This document shows positions 23,121 to 32,966 of a DNA stretch of 64,000 bases, one piece after another. The stretch's first letter is position 1. The number at the start of each line of letters is the position of its first letter. This DNA comes from Triglochin maritima. Its lineage: Eukaryota; Streptophyta; Magnoliopsida; Alismatales; Juncaginaceae. The DNA lies in assembly GCA_963682175.1 (NCBI GenBank), contig OY821784.1:25029621-25093620 (forward strand), given 5' to 3'. Position numbers and translations under genes: made by a program. The notes beneath the pieces were generated by a model that saw only the letters and a program-made list of their open reading frames with translations, did not search any database and had not been told where the DNA came from.

Positions 23121-24534
23121 TGATTGACATCATTTCATGCTCATATTTGTATCTTATATCCATTATCTTTCACCTAAACAATGCTATGTCACGAGTTTTA
23201 TGTTTAGTTTTCAGGAATAAATAGGTTTGAAGAGATGAAACATAAAAGGACCCAAAAGCTGGGAAAAAGGACTGGATTGTGAGATCTGGGGACCAAGATG
23301 CAAGGGAGAAGGACCTAAACGCAAGACAGAAGGACCTAAGAGCAAAACAGAATACTCCACACCATCATGGGGAGTATTTTAGCAATTGGATTCGGGTCGG
23401 AGCTCCAATAAACAAAGTAGATGCATCCAAGACCACCAAATACACCAAGAAAATCCCAGAACAAGATTCAACTCGATCCGGAAAATTTGGACCGCCAATT
23501 AGCGGTCCAAGACCGCCAATTGGCGGTCACTTTGGGCCCAAATCCACCACGTTTTCTCCTGGACGTGTATTAATGTTTGTTTAGGCTATTTTTGGTATTG
23601 GTTTAGTCCCACATCGGGAGATTGTCCCGGATTAGCTTTTTCCATGGCTATAAATAGAACTCTTCACCTCCTTTTGTAAGGACTCCATATTTTAAGTGGC
23701 TATTCTTCCTACTAGAAGTGAGGCCTTGAAGCACACACTAAAGTAGGAGGATGCTACTTTTAATGTGAGTCATTTTATCAATAAAGTTTTATGTTTCTTT
23801 CATTGTTTGTTTTATGCTTCTTTTATTGTTTGTGCATGTTTTAGTTTAATCGTCTTTTAATTCTAGCTTAGTTTTAATATGTTTTCTTTCCATAGTTTAA
23901 TAATTAGTGTAATGTTTAGTGAGTAGTTCCATCCCCTTTGGGGGGTGGAGTAGATGTACATACATGCATTAGAGAATGGGATGAATGCTTTAATTTCAAT
24001 GTGTTGATTAAACATGAATGTATGCTTGCTTGTTTAGGATAGAATTTACAACTTGATGAGTTTTGCCAAAATGATTAGACACCTCTCATGCTTGTTTAGG
24101 TTCTGAAATAAACACCTTGCATATGTAAATGTTAATCAACTAAGTTGGTGAATAGATTGATAGGTTTTGCCATAACATTTAGACACTTCCTATGCTTGAT
24201 AAACACCACCTTCATGTGCTTAAAGAATGTATTCTACACCCACCTCTTTGCATGTGTGCACTCACTCCACCCCTTAGGGGTTTTCCCATTTCTATATTCC
24301 AGCATTCTTCCTTTGTTCTTAGTTTAGTTGTTATTCCATCGTTTGTTTGTTTCGTTCGCATTTCATACTTCTTAGTGTAGCGTAGTCTAGATTAGCATAG
24401 ACAACTTTCTTCCCCCTATTTTTGCCACTTGATTTCGTACAAGCAAGAGGCTACTCACCTCCCTGAGGACGACCCGTACTTGCCACCGCTTCATCGCGGC
24501 CGTGCACTTGCGGTTTTAATTAAAACGTTCAACA
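23121..24534 (+). repeat. TR-GAG1 5' LTR with promoter
   Basis: 1,414 bases, starting TGATTGACATC and ending CGTTCAACA. It has a TATAAATA box at 23649-23656, with paired palindromes at 23490-23507 and 23511-23528 about 120 bases upstream. Transcription likely starts about 30 bases after the TATA box. Confidence 0.95.
23490..23528. promoter_or_regulatory. Paired LTR palindrome GACCGCCAATTGGCGGTC
   Basis: Two adjacent 18-base palindromes, GACCGCCAATTAGCGGTC and the perfect GACCGCCAATTGGCGGTC, are separated by three bases. They contain CCAAT in both directions. The pair is conserved at the same place in the 3' LTR (30761-30778, 30782-30799) and in LARD1. A degenerate single copy is in LARD2 (36285-36302, 40450-40467) and a single perfect copy in TR-GAG2 (48756-48773). 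A transcription-factor site or RNA hairpin are both possible. Confidence 0.75.
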
Positions 24535-24540
24535 AGTTTT

Positions 24541-24558
24541 TGGCACCGTTGCCGGGGA
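24541..24558 (+). other. TR-GAG1 primer-binding site (tRNA-Asp)
   Basis: TGGCACCGTTGCCGGGGA matches the complement of the plant tRNA-Asp 3' end at 17 of 18 positions and follows the LTR after six bases. Confidence 0.9.
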
Positions 24559-25608
24559 GGTGCCAGTCCAGACTCTTGTTTGGACGATTCGAGTGGATTT
24601 AATTATTTTTTTTCTTGTAGTTTTCTTTGTCGCAGGTGACTCACATTGAGAAGGGGAAGCATCTGGTCAAGTTTGGAGGTGATCTGAGAGAAGAAGACCG
24701 CCAATCAGCGGTCTTCAACCGCCAACTGGCGGTCTGGTAGCTTCATTTCGCCTCTAAATTTTTGTGGAGTATTTCTTTATCTGTTATAGTGATCTGGGAC
24801 TCGATTTAGCATGTCTTGACCTATAGTTTGTTCCCAGATCAAGAATCAAACCTCCTTTAAGCAACTTGGACCCTAAAACTCAAAGCAAAAGATTAGGCAT
24901 TATTCTTGTTTAAGTCATGCATCATGTATGTGACTTAGGCATTTAGATTGTCTTTTATCTTAGCTTTATTTTCTGTTGCTGAGAGCTGGCGTGAGGTACG
25001 CACCTTCTACTCTCATTCATGCATTTTGTATGAACATGCATTAGTTAGTAGGAAGTGCATTGCAACAAGTGTGAGTTGAGCGTTGTTTGGAGAGTTGATT
25101 GTTAGATTTAGGACTCCAAAACGCTACTAAGGAGGGGCTGTCCCATAAAAGATAAGGTGGGGGATTTCATCACCCTTTCCTTCGCCCCACAAACCACACT
25201 AATAAAGAGCCTAATTCTAAAATCAAGTAGACATTGGCCCTAAGGATCCCGGACGCATTAGGAGAGTGATCCGGTCCCGACCGTCATGACCTGATCGGCG
25301 TTGCCCACTTTGTCGATAGTAGGAGAGACGAGATCTCCGGATCTTGGCTCACTTGCTGGGCTTTGTGGTCCTCGTTGTAGGGAGGTGAGGCGTGTTGAGG
25401 CCGTGTGACCTCGCAGTTAGGCGTCGTCTAGCTGTAAGGACCTATAGCGACCTTAGGATTGTTTGAGCCTTGTTTGCTTGTGTCCTTCTACCTGTACCCA
25501 TCCGCCGTAGCTTAAGGACTTCTTCCCTTCTCTCCTGAGTCATTCTTTCTCTCCTGTGTTCCCTCGTCTTCTCTTCTACGTACATTCTTTCAAAAAAAAA
25601 AAAAAGAG
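24559..25608 (+). other. TR-GAG1 leader
   Basis: About 1.05 kb of 5' untranslated sequence. A second palindrome pair, GACCGCCAATCAGCGGTC (24696-24713) and AACCGCCAACTGGCGGTC (24717-24734), lies within 180 bases of the primer site, a usual place for packaging or dimerisation signals. A 13-base A run is near 25591. No gene is seen. Confidence 0.75.
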
Positions 25609-27204
25609 TTGTGGTTTGTGTGTGCACCTTTGTGCATGCTTTCGTGGACACGAGACGAGAGTGGTCGTTTGACGAGGAGCGTTGTCAATCCGGCTTCGGT
25701 CATCGATTTCTCGACACCTTCCTCCTCTCGTGTCGCACGTAGTTCGGGTCCAATGGCTGCTAATTTCCGTGAGGAGGAGCAGTTGCTGGACCCACCTGTT
25801 CCACCTGTGCTTCCAGTTGTCGTTCCCATACCTCTACGTGATCGATGCTACCCGAGCCGTACAGCTCTACCCTCATGCATCGTATTACCAGAGGCTAATG
25901 GGAACCATTTTGAGGTTAAGCCTCAATTCATTTCCATGCTCCCTCATTTCACTGGGAAAGGTGACCCCTATATCTTTCTCAGGGAATTTGAGGAGGTCTG
26001 TGCTATGTTCAAGCTGCAACAACTTAGCACAGACTCCATCCATCTTAGGCTCGTTCCTTTTGCACTAAAGGATGACGCCAAGAAGTGGTTGTACAGCAAC
26101 CAGGCGAATTCCTTTAGGACTTGGGATGAGTTTCAATCTGCATTCCTCAAGAAGTACTTTCCTAATCATCGGACTCAAAAATTGAGGAACGAAATCAATT
26201 CGTTCTATCAACATGAGACCAAACCATTTCATGCATATCTTGAGAGGTTCAAAGAGCTACTATCCTCGTGCCCTCACCATGGCATTGAGTTGTGGCGTCT
26301 TTGTCAGATTGTGTATGAGGGTCTTCACATCCCGTCAAGAATGCTCCTTGAGTCCATGTGTCAAGGAGAGTTCTTGGGAAAGGATGAAAGGGAGGCATGG
26401 GCCTTCCTAGAAGACCTCGCTGAGAAAACCATGCAACGGGAGAGTGTGAGGGAACCACCTGCATCATCTAGTATAGGAGCGAGAATTGTGAATGCAAACT
26501 CGACTAGATCGGGTACCGCATTTGCTATCGATACCACTACGGCCACCGAGGCACGCATGGCGGCCTTAATGCGCCGTATGGATTCGATTGAGCTCCAAAA
26601 CCAACAAAGTGCACCTCACATGTCCACATCTGGTCCAGTTCCTTGTCATTCATGTGGTAGGATAGGTCATGTAGAGAGCGAGTGTGAGTCCATTCCTCCT
26701 GAGATGGAGCGTGTCAACGCCATCTATGACAGAGCTAGGAATGACCCATACTCATCATCTTATAACCCTGGATGGAGGAACCACCCCAATTTTTCATGGA
26801 ACCAAAATAATGCCCCGGGTGGTCCTTCAAACTCCTCTAGACCACCTTACCAATCACACCAACCTCCCATGCATGCGCAATCCTATCAGCCACCCCAAGC
26901 GCAAACCACCAATCAATCGGGTTTCCCAAATTCCAATAATATGGAAACTCGATTCAATTCGCTTGAGACCTTGACTCGTGGACTTGAAAACTCAATGAAA
27001 AATTTTATGTCTACCACAAGTCAAGTTCTCACTTCAAATCAGCAGACCATGAAATCTCTAGAGCTTCAGATGGGCCAATTGGCTCAGTCTGTACATGAAA
27101 GAGAGAGAGAGGGTCTTTTCCTAGCCAGCCTGAGGCTAACCCCCGCATGTACCAACAACAACAAATGCAAAATGAGAATGTGGTACCTCGGGGGAGGCAA
27201 GTGA
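25609..27204 (+). CDS. TR-GAG1 Gag (frameshifted at carboxyl end)
   Basis: The structural Gag of a gypsy element. It would form cytoplasmic particles and bind element RNA. The capsid region spans about residues 105-240, with LRLVPFALKDDAKKWLY, WDEFQSAFLKKYFPNHR, FHAYLERFKELLSSCPHH and LCQIVYEGL. A CCHC knuckle, CHSCGRIGHVESEC, is near residue 345, then a Pro/Gln-rich stretch and a short coil ending LELQMGQLAQSVHERE. The last residues are out of frame: a net two-base gain in the GA run near 27105 breaks the fusion to the protease frame. The M in MAANFREEE (25753) is a likelier start than 25609, because TR-GAG2 has a stop upstream of it. Otherwise intact. Confidence 0.9.
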   Translation: MWFVCAPLCMLSWTRDESGRLTRSVVNPASVIDFSTPSSSRVARSSGPMAANFREEEQLLDPPVPPVLPVVVPIPLRDRCYPSRTALPSCIVLPEANGNHFEVKPQFISMLPHFTGKGDPYIFLREFEEVCAMFKLQQLSTDSIHLRLVPFALKDDAKKWLYSNQANSFRTWDEFQSAFLKKYFPNHRTQKLRNEINSFYQHETKPFHAYLERFKELLSSCPHHGIELWRLCQIVYEGLHIPSRMLLESMCQGEFLGKDEREAWAFLEDLAEKTMQRESVREPPASSSIGARIVNANSTRSGTAFAIDTTTATEARMAALMRRMDSIELQNQQSAPHMSTSGPVPCHSCGRIGHVESECESIPPEMERVNAIYDRARNDPYSSSYNPGWRNHPNFSWNQNNAPGGPSNSSRPPYQSHQPPMHAQSYQPPQAQTTNQSGFPNSNNMETRFNSLETLTRGLENSMKNFMSTTSQVLTSNQQTMKSLELQMGQLAQSVHEREREGLFLASLRLTPACTNNNKCKMRMWYLGGGK

Positions 27205-28745
27205 ACCATGTAGAGGAACCTGTTCACCATGTCAATTCCATTGTGACCTTAAGGAATGGAAAACAGGTTGACAATCACATTTCCTTGCCACACCCACCAC
27301 CATCTATGCAGCCCCTTAGTGGGAATGGTGGTGAAGAAGAAGCTGAGGGTGAGGGTAATACACCAAAGCTTTCTTCTCAGGCACAGCAGAAAACCTACCT
27401 GCCAAAAGCTCCCTATCCAAGTAGGTTAACCAAAAAGCAGAGTGACAACATGGACAAGATAGTAGAGGTGTTTAAGCAAGTAAAGGTTAACATCCCCTTG
27501 TTGGATGTCATCCAACAAATACCTCAATATGCCAAAGTGTTGAAGGATCTCTGCACAACCAAGAGGAAGACCAATGTTCCTAAGAGAGCATTCTTGGCTG
27601 CAAATATCAGCTCACTTTTGTCCAATCCCACCTACACAAAATACAAGGACCCTGGGTGTCCTACTATTCAGTGTACGATTGGGGACACTAGACTGAGCAA
27701 TGTTTTGCTTGATTTAGGATCAGCGGTCAACCTCCTCCCATTCTCTGTTTATCAACAGTTGAACTTGGGAGAATTGAAACCAACTAAGATCACCCTCCAA
27801 TTGGCAGATAGATCCATTCGTATTCCCATGGGGATTATCGAGGACGTGCTTATCAAGGTTGGAGATTTTATATTTCCAGTCGATTTTGTTGTCCTCGATA
27901 CCAATCCTGTTGCGAACACCCACTCTCAAATACCTTTGATTTTGGGTAGACCATTTCTGGCAACCTCCAATGCCTTGATTAATTGTAGAAATGGTCTCAT
28001 GAAGCTCTCATTCGGTAACATGAGTGCCGAGTTTCATGTGTTCAACTCTGGTAGGCAACAGGAACCCATGGATGAACCTTTAAATCTCAATCTCATCCGC
28101 CAATTGGAGAAAGCACCACAAAATCAACGAACACCTCTAACACCAATGCAACCCGTTGAGAATGTTTGTAGGCTCAGCGAAGACTCATTGCCTGTCTTTG
28201 CAATGCAACAGAGTGAGCTGGCCTCAAACATGAATGTCCAAAGGGAGTGTTCGTTGCATGATTCAGTTGAGAGTACTAGTGAGAGTGAGACACCTCACCA
28301 TATGCCTATACCAGAAGGTGTCTCTACCTCATGTCCCATGGCCATTGAGCCATTTGAGCTTCATTTTGACTCCAACAAGGACCCACCTATGACCGAGCTT
28401 ATGCTTGATGATCTAAATGATGGTGGGAGGTCCTTGTTGGATGACTTGGGGAGAAGCCCCATTCTTAGTGATGCAAGTCTGTTGCATCCATCGAATGAGC
28501 CTGAGGAACTCATTCCGATGCACCCGCCTATTGGTTGGAGGGTTTTCTTCGATGAGCAATTAAACCCTAGTGAGGCAACACAACTTCATTCTTTGTTGCC
28601 CACACCCAACCAATATCATGAGGGGTTCGAGCCTTTCAGCTTTGACCTTTCACCCCTCATGACACCTCAGAGTACCAGTGGAGTTTGCCCATCTCGGCAA
28701 GTCTCTGGTCCTCCTGACTTGATGTTCTCATTTGATGTTCCTTGA
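27105..28745 (+). CDS. TR-GAG1 retropepsin and tail with RT-like fossil
   Basis: The open frame runs from about 27105 (first ATG 27147) to TGA at 28743-28745. A Gag-protease linker leads to YLPKAPYPSRLTKKQ, IPLLDVIQQIPQYAKVLKDL, and the retropepsin core from about residue 165: NVLLDLGSAVNLLPFSVY, VLIKVGDFIFPVDFVVLD and LILGRPFLATSNALI. The active triad reads DLG instead of DTG, as is common in Athila-type proteases. After it come PMAIEPFELH, DPPMTELMLDDL and EELIPMHPPIGWRVFFDE. These match in order the M protease-RT linker and the RT GWRV block. The RT catalytic palm is absent. In TR-GAG2 the same region is in frame with Gag. Confidence 0.88.
   Translation, partial: ERGSFPSQPEANPRMYQQQQMQNENVVPRGRQVNHVEEPVHHVNSIVTLRNGKQVDNHISLPHPPPSMQPLSGNGGEEEAEGEGNTPKLSSQAQQKTYLPKAPYPSRLTKKQSDNMDKIVEVFKQVKVNIPLLDVIQQIPQYAKVLKDLCTTKRKTNVPKRAFLAANISSLLSNPTYTKYKDPGCPTIQCTIGDTRLSNVLLDLGSAVNLLPFSVYQQLNLGELKPTKITLQLADRSIRIPMGIIEDVLIKVGDFIFPVDFVVLDTNPVANTHSQIPLILGRPFLATSNALINCRNGLMKLSFGNMSAEFHVFNSGRQQEPMDEPLNLNLIRQLEKAPQNQRTPLTPMQPVENVCRLSEDSLPVFAMQQSELASNMNVQRECSLHDSVESTSESETPHHMPIPEGVSTSCPMAIEPFELHFDSNKDPPMTELMLDDLNDGGRSLLDDLGRSPILSDASLLHPSNEPEELIPMHPPIGWRVFFDEQLNPSEATQLHSLLPTPNQYHEGFEPFSFDLSPLMTPQSTSGVCPSRQVSGPPDLMFSFDVP
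28491..28590 (+). other. RT-motif fossil in TR-GAG1
   Basis: Encodes NEPEELIPMHPPIGWRVFFD followed by EQLNPSEATQ. It lines up with the M reverse transcriptase segment at 32450-32560 (minus), which reads NEHNELIST..QTGWRVCVDY then RKLNAATRK. N, E, ELI, GWRV, D, LN and AT positions are shared. Homologous copies are in LARD1 (about 18020-18125), LARD2 (about 38385-38490) and the type-B element (55018-55092). Confidence 0.7.
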
Positions 28746-30376
28746 CCAAATGATTATGAGAATATCTTGGTTGATGTATATAACTTTAAAAAAAAAGAAA
28801 AAACAACAACAAAAAAAAAAAAACAACAAAAAAAAAAGAAGAAGAAGAAGTGTGTAATAAAAGACTCCTTCAGTGAGCATCGATTGTTGTGGGCCCCAAC
28901 CCTTGTGTACTTGGGCCCAATCTCTTCACGTATTTATCTCCCTTCTTCAGCTTCTCACAGGTTTTGAGGGAATTTGGGTTTGTGTCCATCAACATGACCC
29001 TGAACGTCCCTTTGTACTTCATGTTGGTGAGATCTTTCCTTTTTCATGCATGTATCCATGTAGTATCTTGTTCACATTCATTGAGGACAATGCATGAAGT
29101 AGGTGTGGAGGGGTGTTTTACGTGTGTACATAGTCGAGTCTTTTTCCTTTGGTTTTATTTTCGTTTGTTTGTACTGCTAGGGTCATGTTAGTGTGCCGCA
29201 TTTAACATTGATATATCTGCTTGCCATGATCCTTGGGTGACTTGTCTCCTTTTGCTTGCCGAGTGCTTTAAAATTTTCACATTTCTTTCAAAATCTTCAT
29301 GTGTTTGCGAAAGAAAATGTTTTTGTGGGTTTTGCGTGTGTTTAGCATGTGCAAAACCGTTGAGAGGCAAAGTAAAAAGAAAGCTCCCAAAATTGTCTTG
29401 AACTTGATGCATTAGGATTTCTAGTTACTGACTTTAGGTCTTATCGAGTCGTTAGGATGCACCCCGGTTTTCCCTCGGGGGGGGGGGGGGGGGGGGGGCG
29501 TGTAATCATAGGGTTTCAGTACTCAAACATTTAAATAAGTCCACCCTGAACCTAGTGAGTCAAATAATTCGTGTTTGTGAGTATAAGGAAGTTTGTCGTA
29601 GTCGAGGGCCCTTAATCTCTTTTTGTGAAACTTAAGTGTAGGGGTTTTGGTTCCCATATAGATAAATAAGTGGTGTTCTCTCTTCTCGCACGACTCCTAT
29701 CACTCGGGAAAGTAGGTCTGAGGGGACTTTGTGCCTGGTGCTTTCGAGTCATCTGACTTGGGATGCGCCGACCGAACTCCCGTTACACGGGTGGTAGGGA
29801 TCGCCCTATGTGGAGATTTGGGGGAAGGTGTACGTGATAGTGTAAGTCCTCATAGGCAATGATGCACGAAACCTGACCCTGGGAGAATCAAACACCGACC
29901 AATAAAATTCTCCAAAACAAAAAGAAAAATAAAAGAAAAAAAAAGAAAAAAAAGAAAAAAAGAAGAAGCAAATAAGAACCAAAATGGACTTTACACATTG
30001 TATCACATTCAGAAGTTAAGGTTGCCCATGTCTTTCACTTAAGTCCTTAACTAACTCTCACGAATAACTCATTAGGCTAGGTGTGTGGACTGATTACATA
30101 TATAGAGTCGACCCGTAGTATTACCACGTCCCATGATCGACAAAATAAGTCCAACGAGTCATGTATCTAGATTGATTAATGCATCTTGTTCGGATTTTGT
30201 GGGTGTATCCGCTGAAAACCCTCAGGAGACAACACTCCTCCTCCTTGGCGACAAGGAGGTTTAACGGCTTGTTGCACGTGCTAAGTGCAACCGTGATTCC
30301 TACGAAAGTGAGTTAGGATTTCTTGTTTTTCGTTTGCTTTTCTCTTTCTTTGTTTTGCTCGGGACTAGCAAAAGTT
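28746..30376 (+). other. TR-GAG1 conserved 3' non-coding region
   Basis: About 1.6 kb without a gene. It begins with A-rich microsatellite sequence (28787-28850) and contains CATTGAGGACAATGCATGA (near 29080), a run of 22 G at 29477-29498, a second A-rich tract (29920-29970) and TTGCACGTGCTAAGTGCAACCG near 30271. It is collinear with the 3' regions of TR-GAG2, LARD1 and LARD2. Short frames are not credible. Confidence 0.85.
29477..29498 (+). repeat. 22-base G homopolymer
   Basis: A run of 22 G in CCCTCG(n)CGTG. The same site in TR-GAG2 (about 47485) has only six G. The run may come from slippage or an assembly artefact. Confidence 0.9.
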
Positions 30377-30391
30377 AGGTGTGGGGGTATT
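30377..30391 (+). other. TR-GAG1 polypurine tract
   Basis: TAGGTGTGGGGGTAT sits immediately before the 3' LTR and matches the other family members. Confidence 0.87.
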
Positions 30392-31805
30392 TGATTGACA
30401 TCATTTCATGCTCATATTTGTATCTTATATCCATTATCTTTCACCTAAACAATGCTATGTCATGAGTTTTATGTTTAGTTTTCAGGAATAAATAGGTTTG
30501 AAGAGATGAAACATAAAAGGACCCAAAAGCTGGGAAAAAGGACTGGATTGTGAGATCTGGGGACCAAGATGCAAGGGAGAAGGACCTAAACGCAAGACAG
30601 AAGGACCTAAGAGCAAAACAGAATACTCCACACCATCATGGGGAGTATTTTAGCAATTGGATTCGGGTCGGAGCTCCAATAAACAAAGTAGATGCATCCA
30701 AGACCACCAAATACACCAAGAAAATCCCAGAACAAGATTCAACTCGATCCGGAAAATTTGGACCGCCAATTAGCGGTCCAAGACCGCCAATTGGCGGTCA
30801 CTTTGGGCCCAAATCCACCACGTTTTCTCCTGGACGTGTATTAATGTTTGTTTAGGCTATTTTTGGTATTGGTTTAGTCCCACATCGGGAGATTGTCCCG
30901 GATTAGCTTTTTCCATGGCTATAAATAGAACTCTTCACCTCCTTTTGTAAGGACTCCATATTTTAAGTGGCTATTCTTCCTACTAGAAGTGAGGCCTTGA
31001 AGCACACACTAAAGTAGGAGGATGCTACTTTTAATGTGAGTCATTTTATCAATAAAGTTTTATGTTTCTTTCATTGTTTGTTTTATGCTTCTTTTATTGT
31101 TTGTGCATGTTTTAGTTTAATCGTCTTTTAATTCTAGCTTAGTTTTAATATGTTTTCTTTCCATAGTTTAATAATTAGTGTAATGTTTAGTGAGTAGTTC
31201 CATCCCCTTTGGGGGGTGGAGTAGATGTACATACATGCATTAGAGAATGGGATGAATGCTTTAATTTCAATGTGTTGATTAAACATGAATGTATGCTTGC
31301 TTGTTTAGGATAGAATTTACAACTTGATGAGTTTTGCCAAAATGATTAGACACCTCTCATGCTTGTTTAGGTTCTGAAATAAACACCTTGCATATGTAAA
31401 TGTTAATCAACTAAGTTGGTGAATAGATTGATAGGTTTTGCCATAACATTTAGACACTTCCTATGCTTGATAAACACCACCTTCATGTGCTTAAAGAATG
31501 TATTCTACACCCACCTCTTTGCATGTGTGCACTCACTCCACCCCTTAGGGGTTTTCCCATTTCTATATTCCAGCATTCTTCCTTTGTTCTTAGTTTAGTT
31601 GTTATTCCATCGTTTGTTTGTTTCGTTCGCATTTCATACTTCTTAGTGTAGCGTAGTCTAGATTAGCATAGACAACTTTCTTCCCCTTATTTTTGCCACT
31701 TGATTTCGTACAAGCAAGAGGCTACTCACCTCCCTGAGGACGACCCGTACTTGCCACCGCTTCATCGCGGCCGTGCACTTGCGGTTTTAATTAAAACGTT
31801 CAACA
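30392..31805 (+). repeat. TR-GAG1 3' LTR
   Basis: 1,414 bases, almost identical to the 5' LTR. TATA box at 30920-30927. Flanked by TCTTT at 31806-31810. Confidence 0.95.
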
Positions 31806-31810
31806 TCTTT

Positions 31811-32966
31811 CTTCAAGGTCAAAAAGGCACGGTGGCAATCTGGTGTGAACTCAAAAATGGCATCATTAGCCAATGGGGTAGTGAGAGGTCGAGCAATTTT
31901 GCTAAAATCCTGATGAACTACCGATAGAATCCAGCATGCCCCAAAAAGGCACGGATATCCTTCACATTACGTGGTGGTGGGAGATTAGCAATAAGACCCA
32001 CTTTGGCGGGATCAACCTCAATTCCCCTACTTGAGACCACATGTCCAAGTACAATCCTTTGCCTCACCATGAAGTGACATTTCTCCAAATTGAGAGCGAG
32101 GTTCTTCTCACGACATCGCTTGAGGACAAGGCTCAAGTGACGAAGGCACCCATCAAAGGAAGCGCCAAATATGGAAAAGTCATCCATGAAAATCTCAAGG
32201 AAACGCTCTACCATATCGAAGAAGATGCTGATCATACACCTTTGAAACGTTGCCGGCGCATTACATAACCCAAAGGGCATGCGACGGTAGGCAAACGTGC
32301 CAAAGGGACACGTAAAGGTGGTTTTCTCTTGATCCTCGGGGGCGATGAGAATTAGGTTGTAATCGGAGTATCCATCGAGAAAACAATAATACTCTTATCC
32401 GGCCAACCTTTCCAACATCTGATCGATGAATGGCAATAGGAAATGATCTTTCCGCGTTGCCGCATTGAGCTTGCGATAATCAACGCAAACTCGCCAGCCA
32501 GTTTGCAGGCGTGTCGAGATAAGCTCATTATGCTCATTCTGAACAACCGTCATGCCTGACTTCTTGGGAACCACATGGACATGACTCACCCACGAACTAT
32601 CCGAGATATGATAGATATGCCATGATCCAAGCAATTAAGAACCTCCTTTCGGACAACTTCGTTCAGTACATGATTCAATCTTCGTTGTGGGTCCCGACGG
32701 GGCCTAGAATCCTCTTCCATGTGGATCCGATGCTGAACAATACCAGGGTTAATTCCCTTGATATCCTTCAAGGACCACCCGATAGCCTCTTTGTTTTCAA
32801 AGATCACCTTTTTTAGGGTAACATCTTGAACTTGTGCAAGATCAGAAGCAATAATTAGTGGCAAGGTCTCATTATCCCCTAAAAAGATGTATTTAAGGTT
32901 ATCAGGGAGTGGTTTAAGCTCGACCGGATGTGGGTCCTTGTCGTATTCTGATTTACTTTCAAGTGC
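31811..32966 (-). pseudogene. M reverse transcriptase
   Basis: The RT domain, copying element RNA into DNA. Order: LPLIIASDLAQVQ linker, AIGWSLKDIKGINPG, HRIHMEED, SDSSWVSHVHVVPKK, GWRVCVDYRKLNAATRKDHF, FIDQMLERLAG, YYCFLDGYSDYN, TTFTCPFGTFAYRRMPFGLC, NAPATFQRCM, the catalytic IFMDDFSIFG, LNLEKCHFMV and DIRAFLGHAGFYR. There is a TAG near 32967, a frameshift near 32620, a TAA near 32397, a TAG near 31920 and a frameshift close to it. TR-GAG1 then interrupts the RT-RNase H connection. Catalytic Asp residues are present but the frame is dead. Confidence 0.93.

Larger units (their letters stand above)
23121..31805 (+). mobile_element. TR-GAG1, young gag-protease-only LTR retrotransposon
   Basis: An 8,685-base plus-strand element with two 1,414-base LTRs that differ at only two positions by eye (C/T in ATGTCACGAG versus ATGTCATGAG, and C/T near the 3' end). 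It has a perfect 5-base target duplication TCTTT at 23116-23120 and 31806-31810. It inserted in M between RT and RNase H. It codes for Gag and a retropepsin but no RT, RNase H or integrase, so it depends on another element. It is the youngest insertion judged by LTR identity. Confidence 0.96.
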
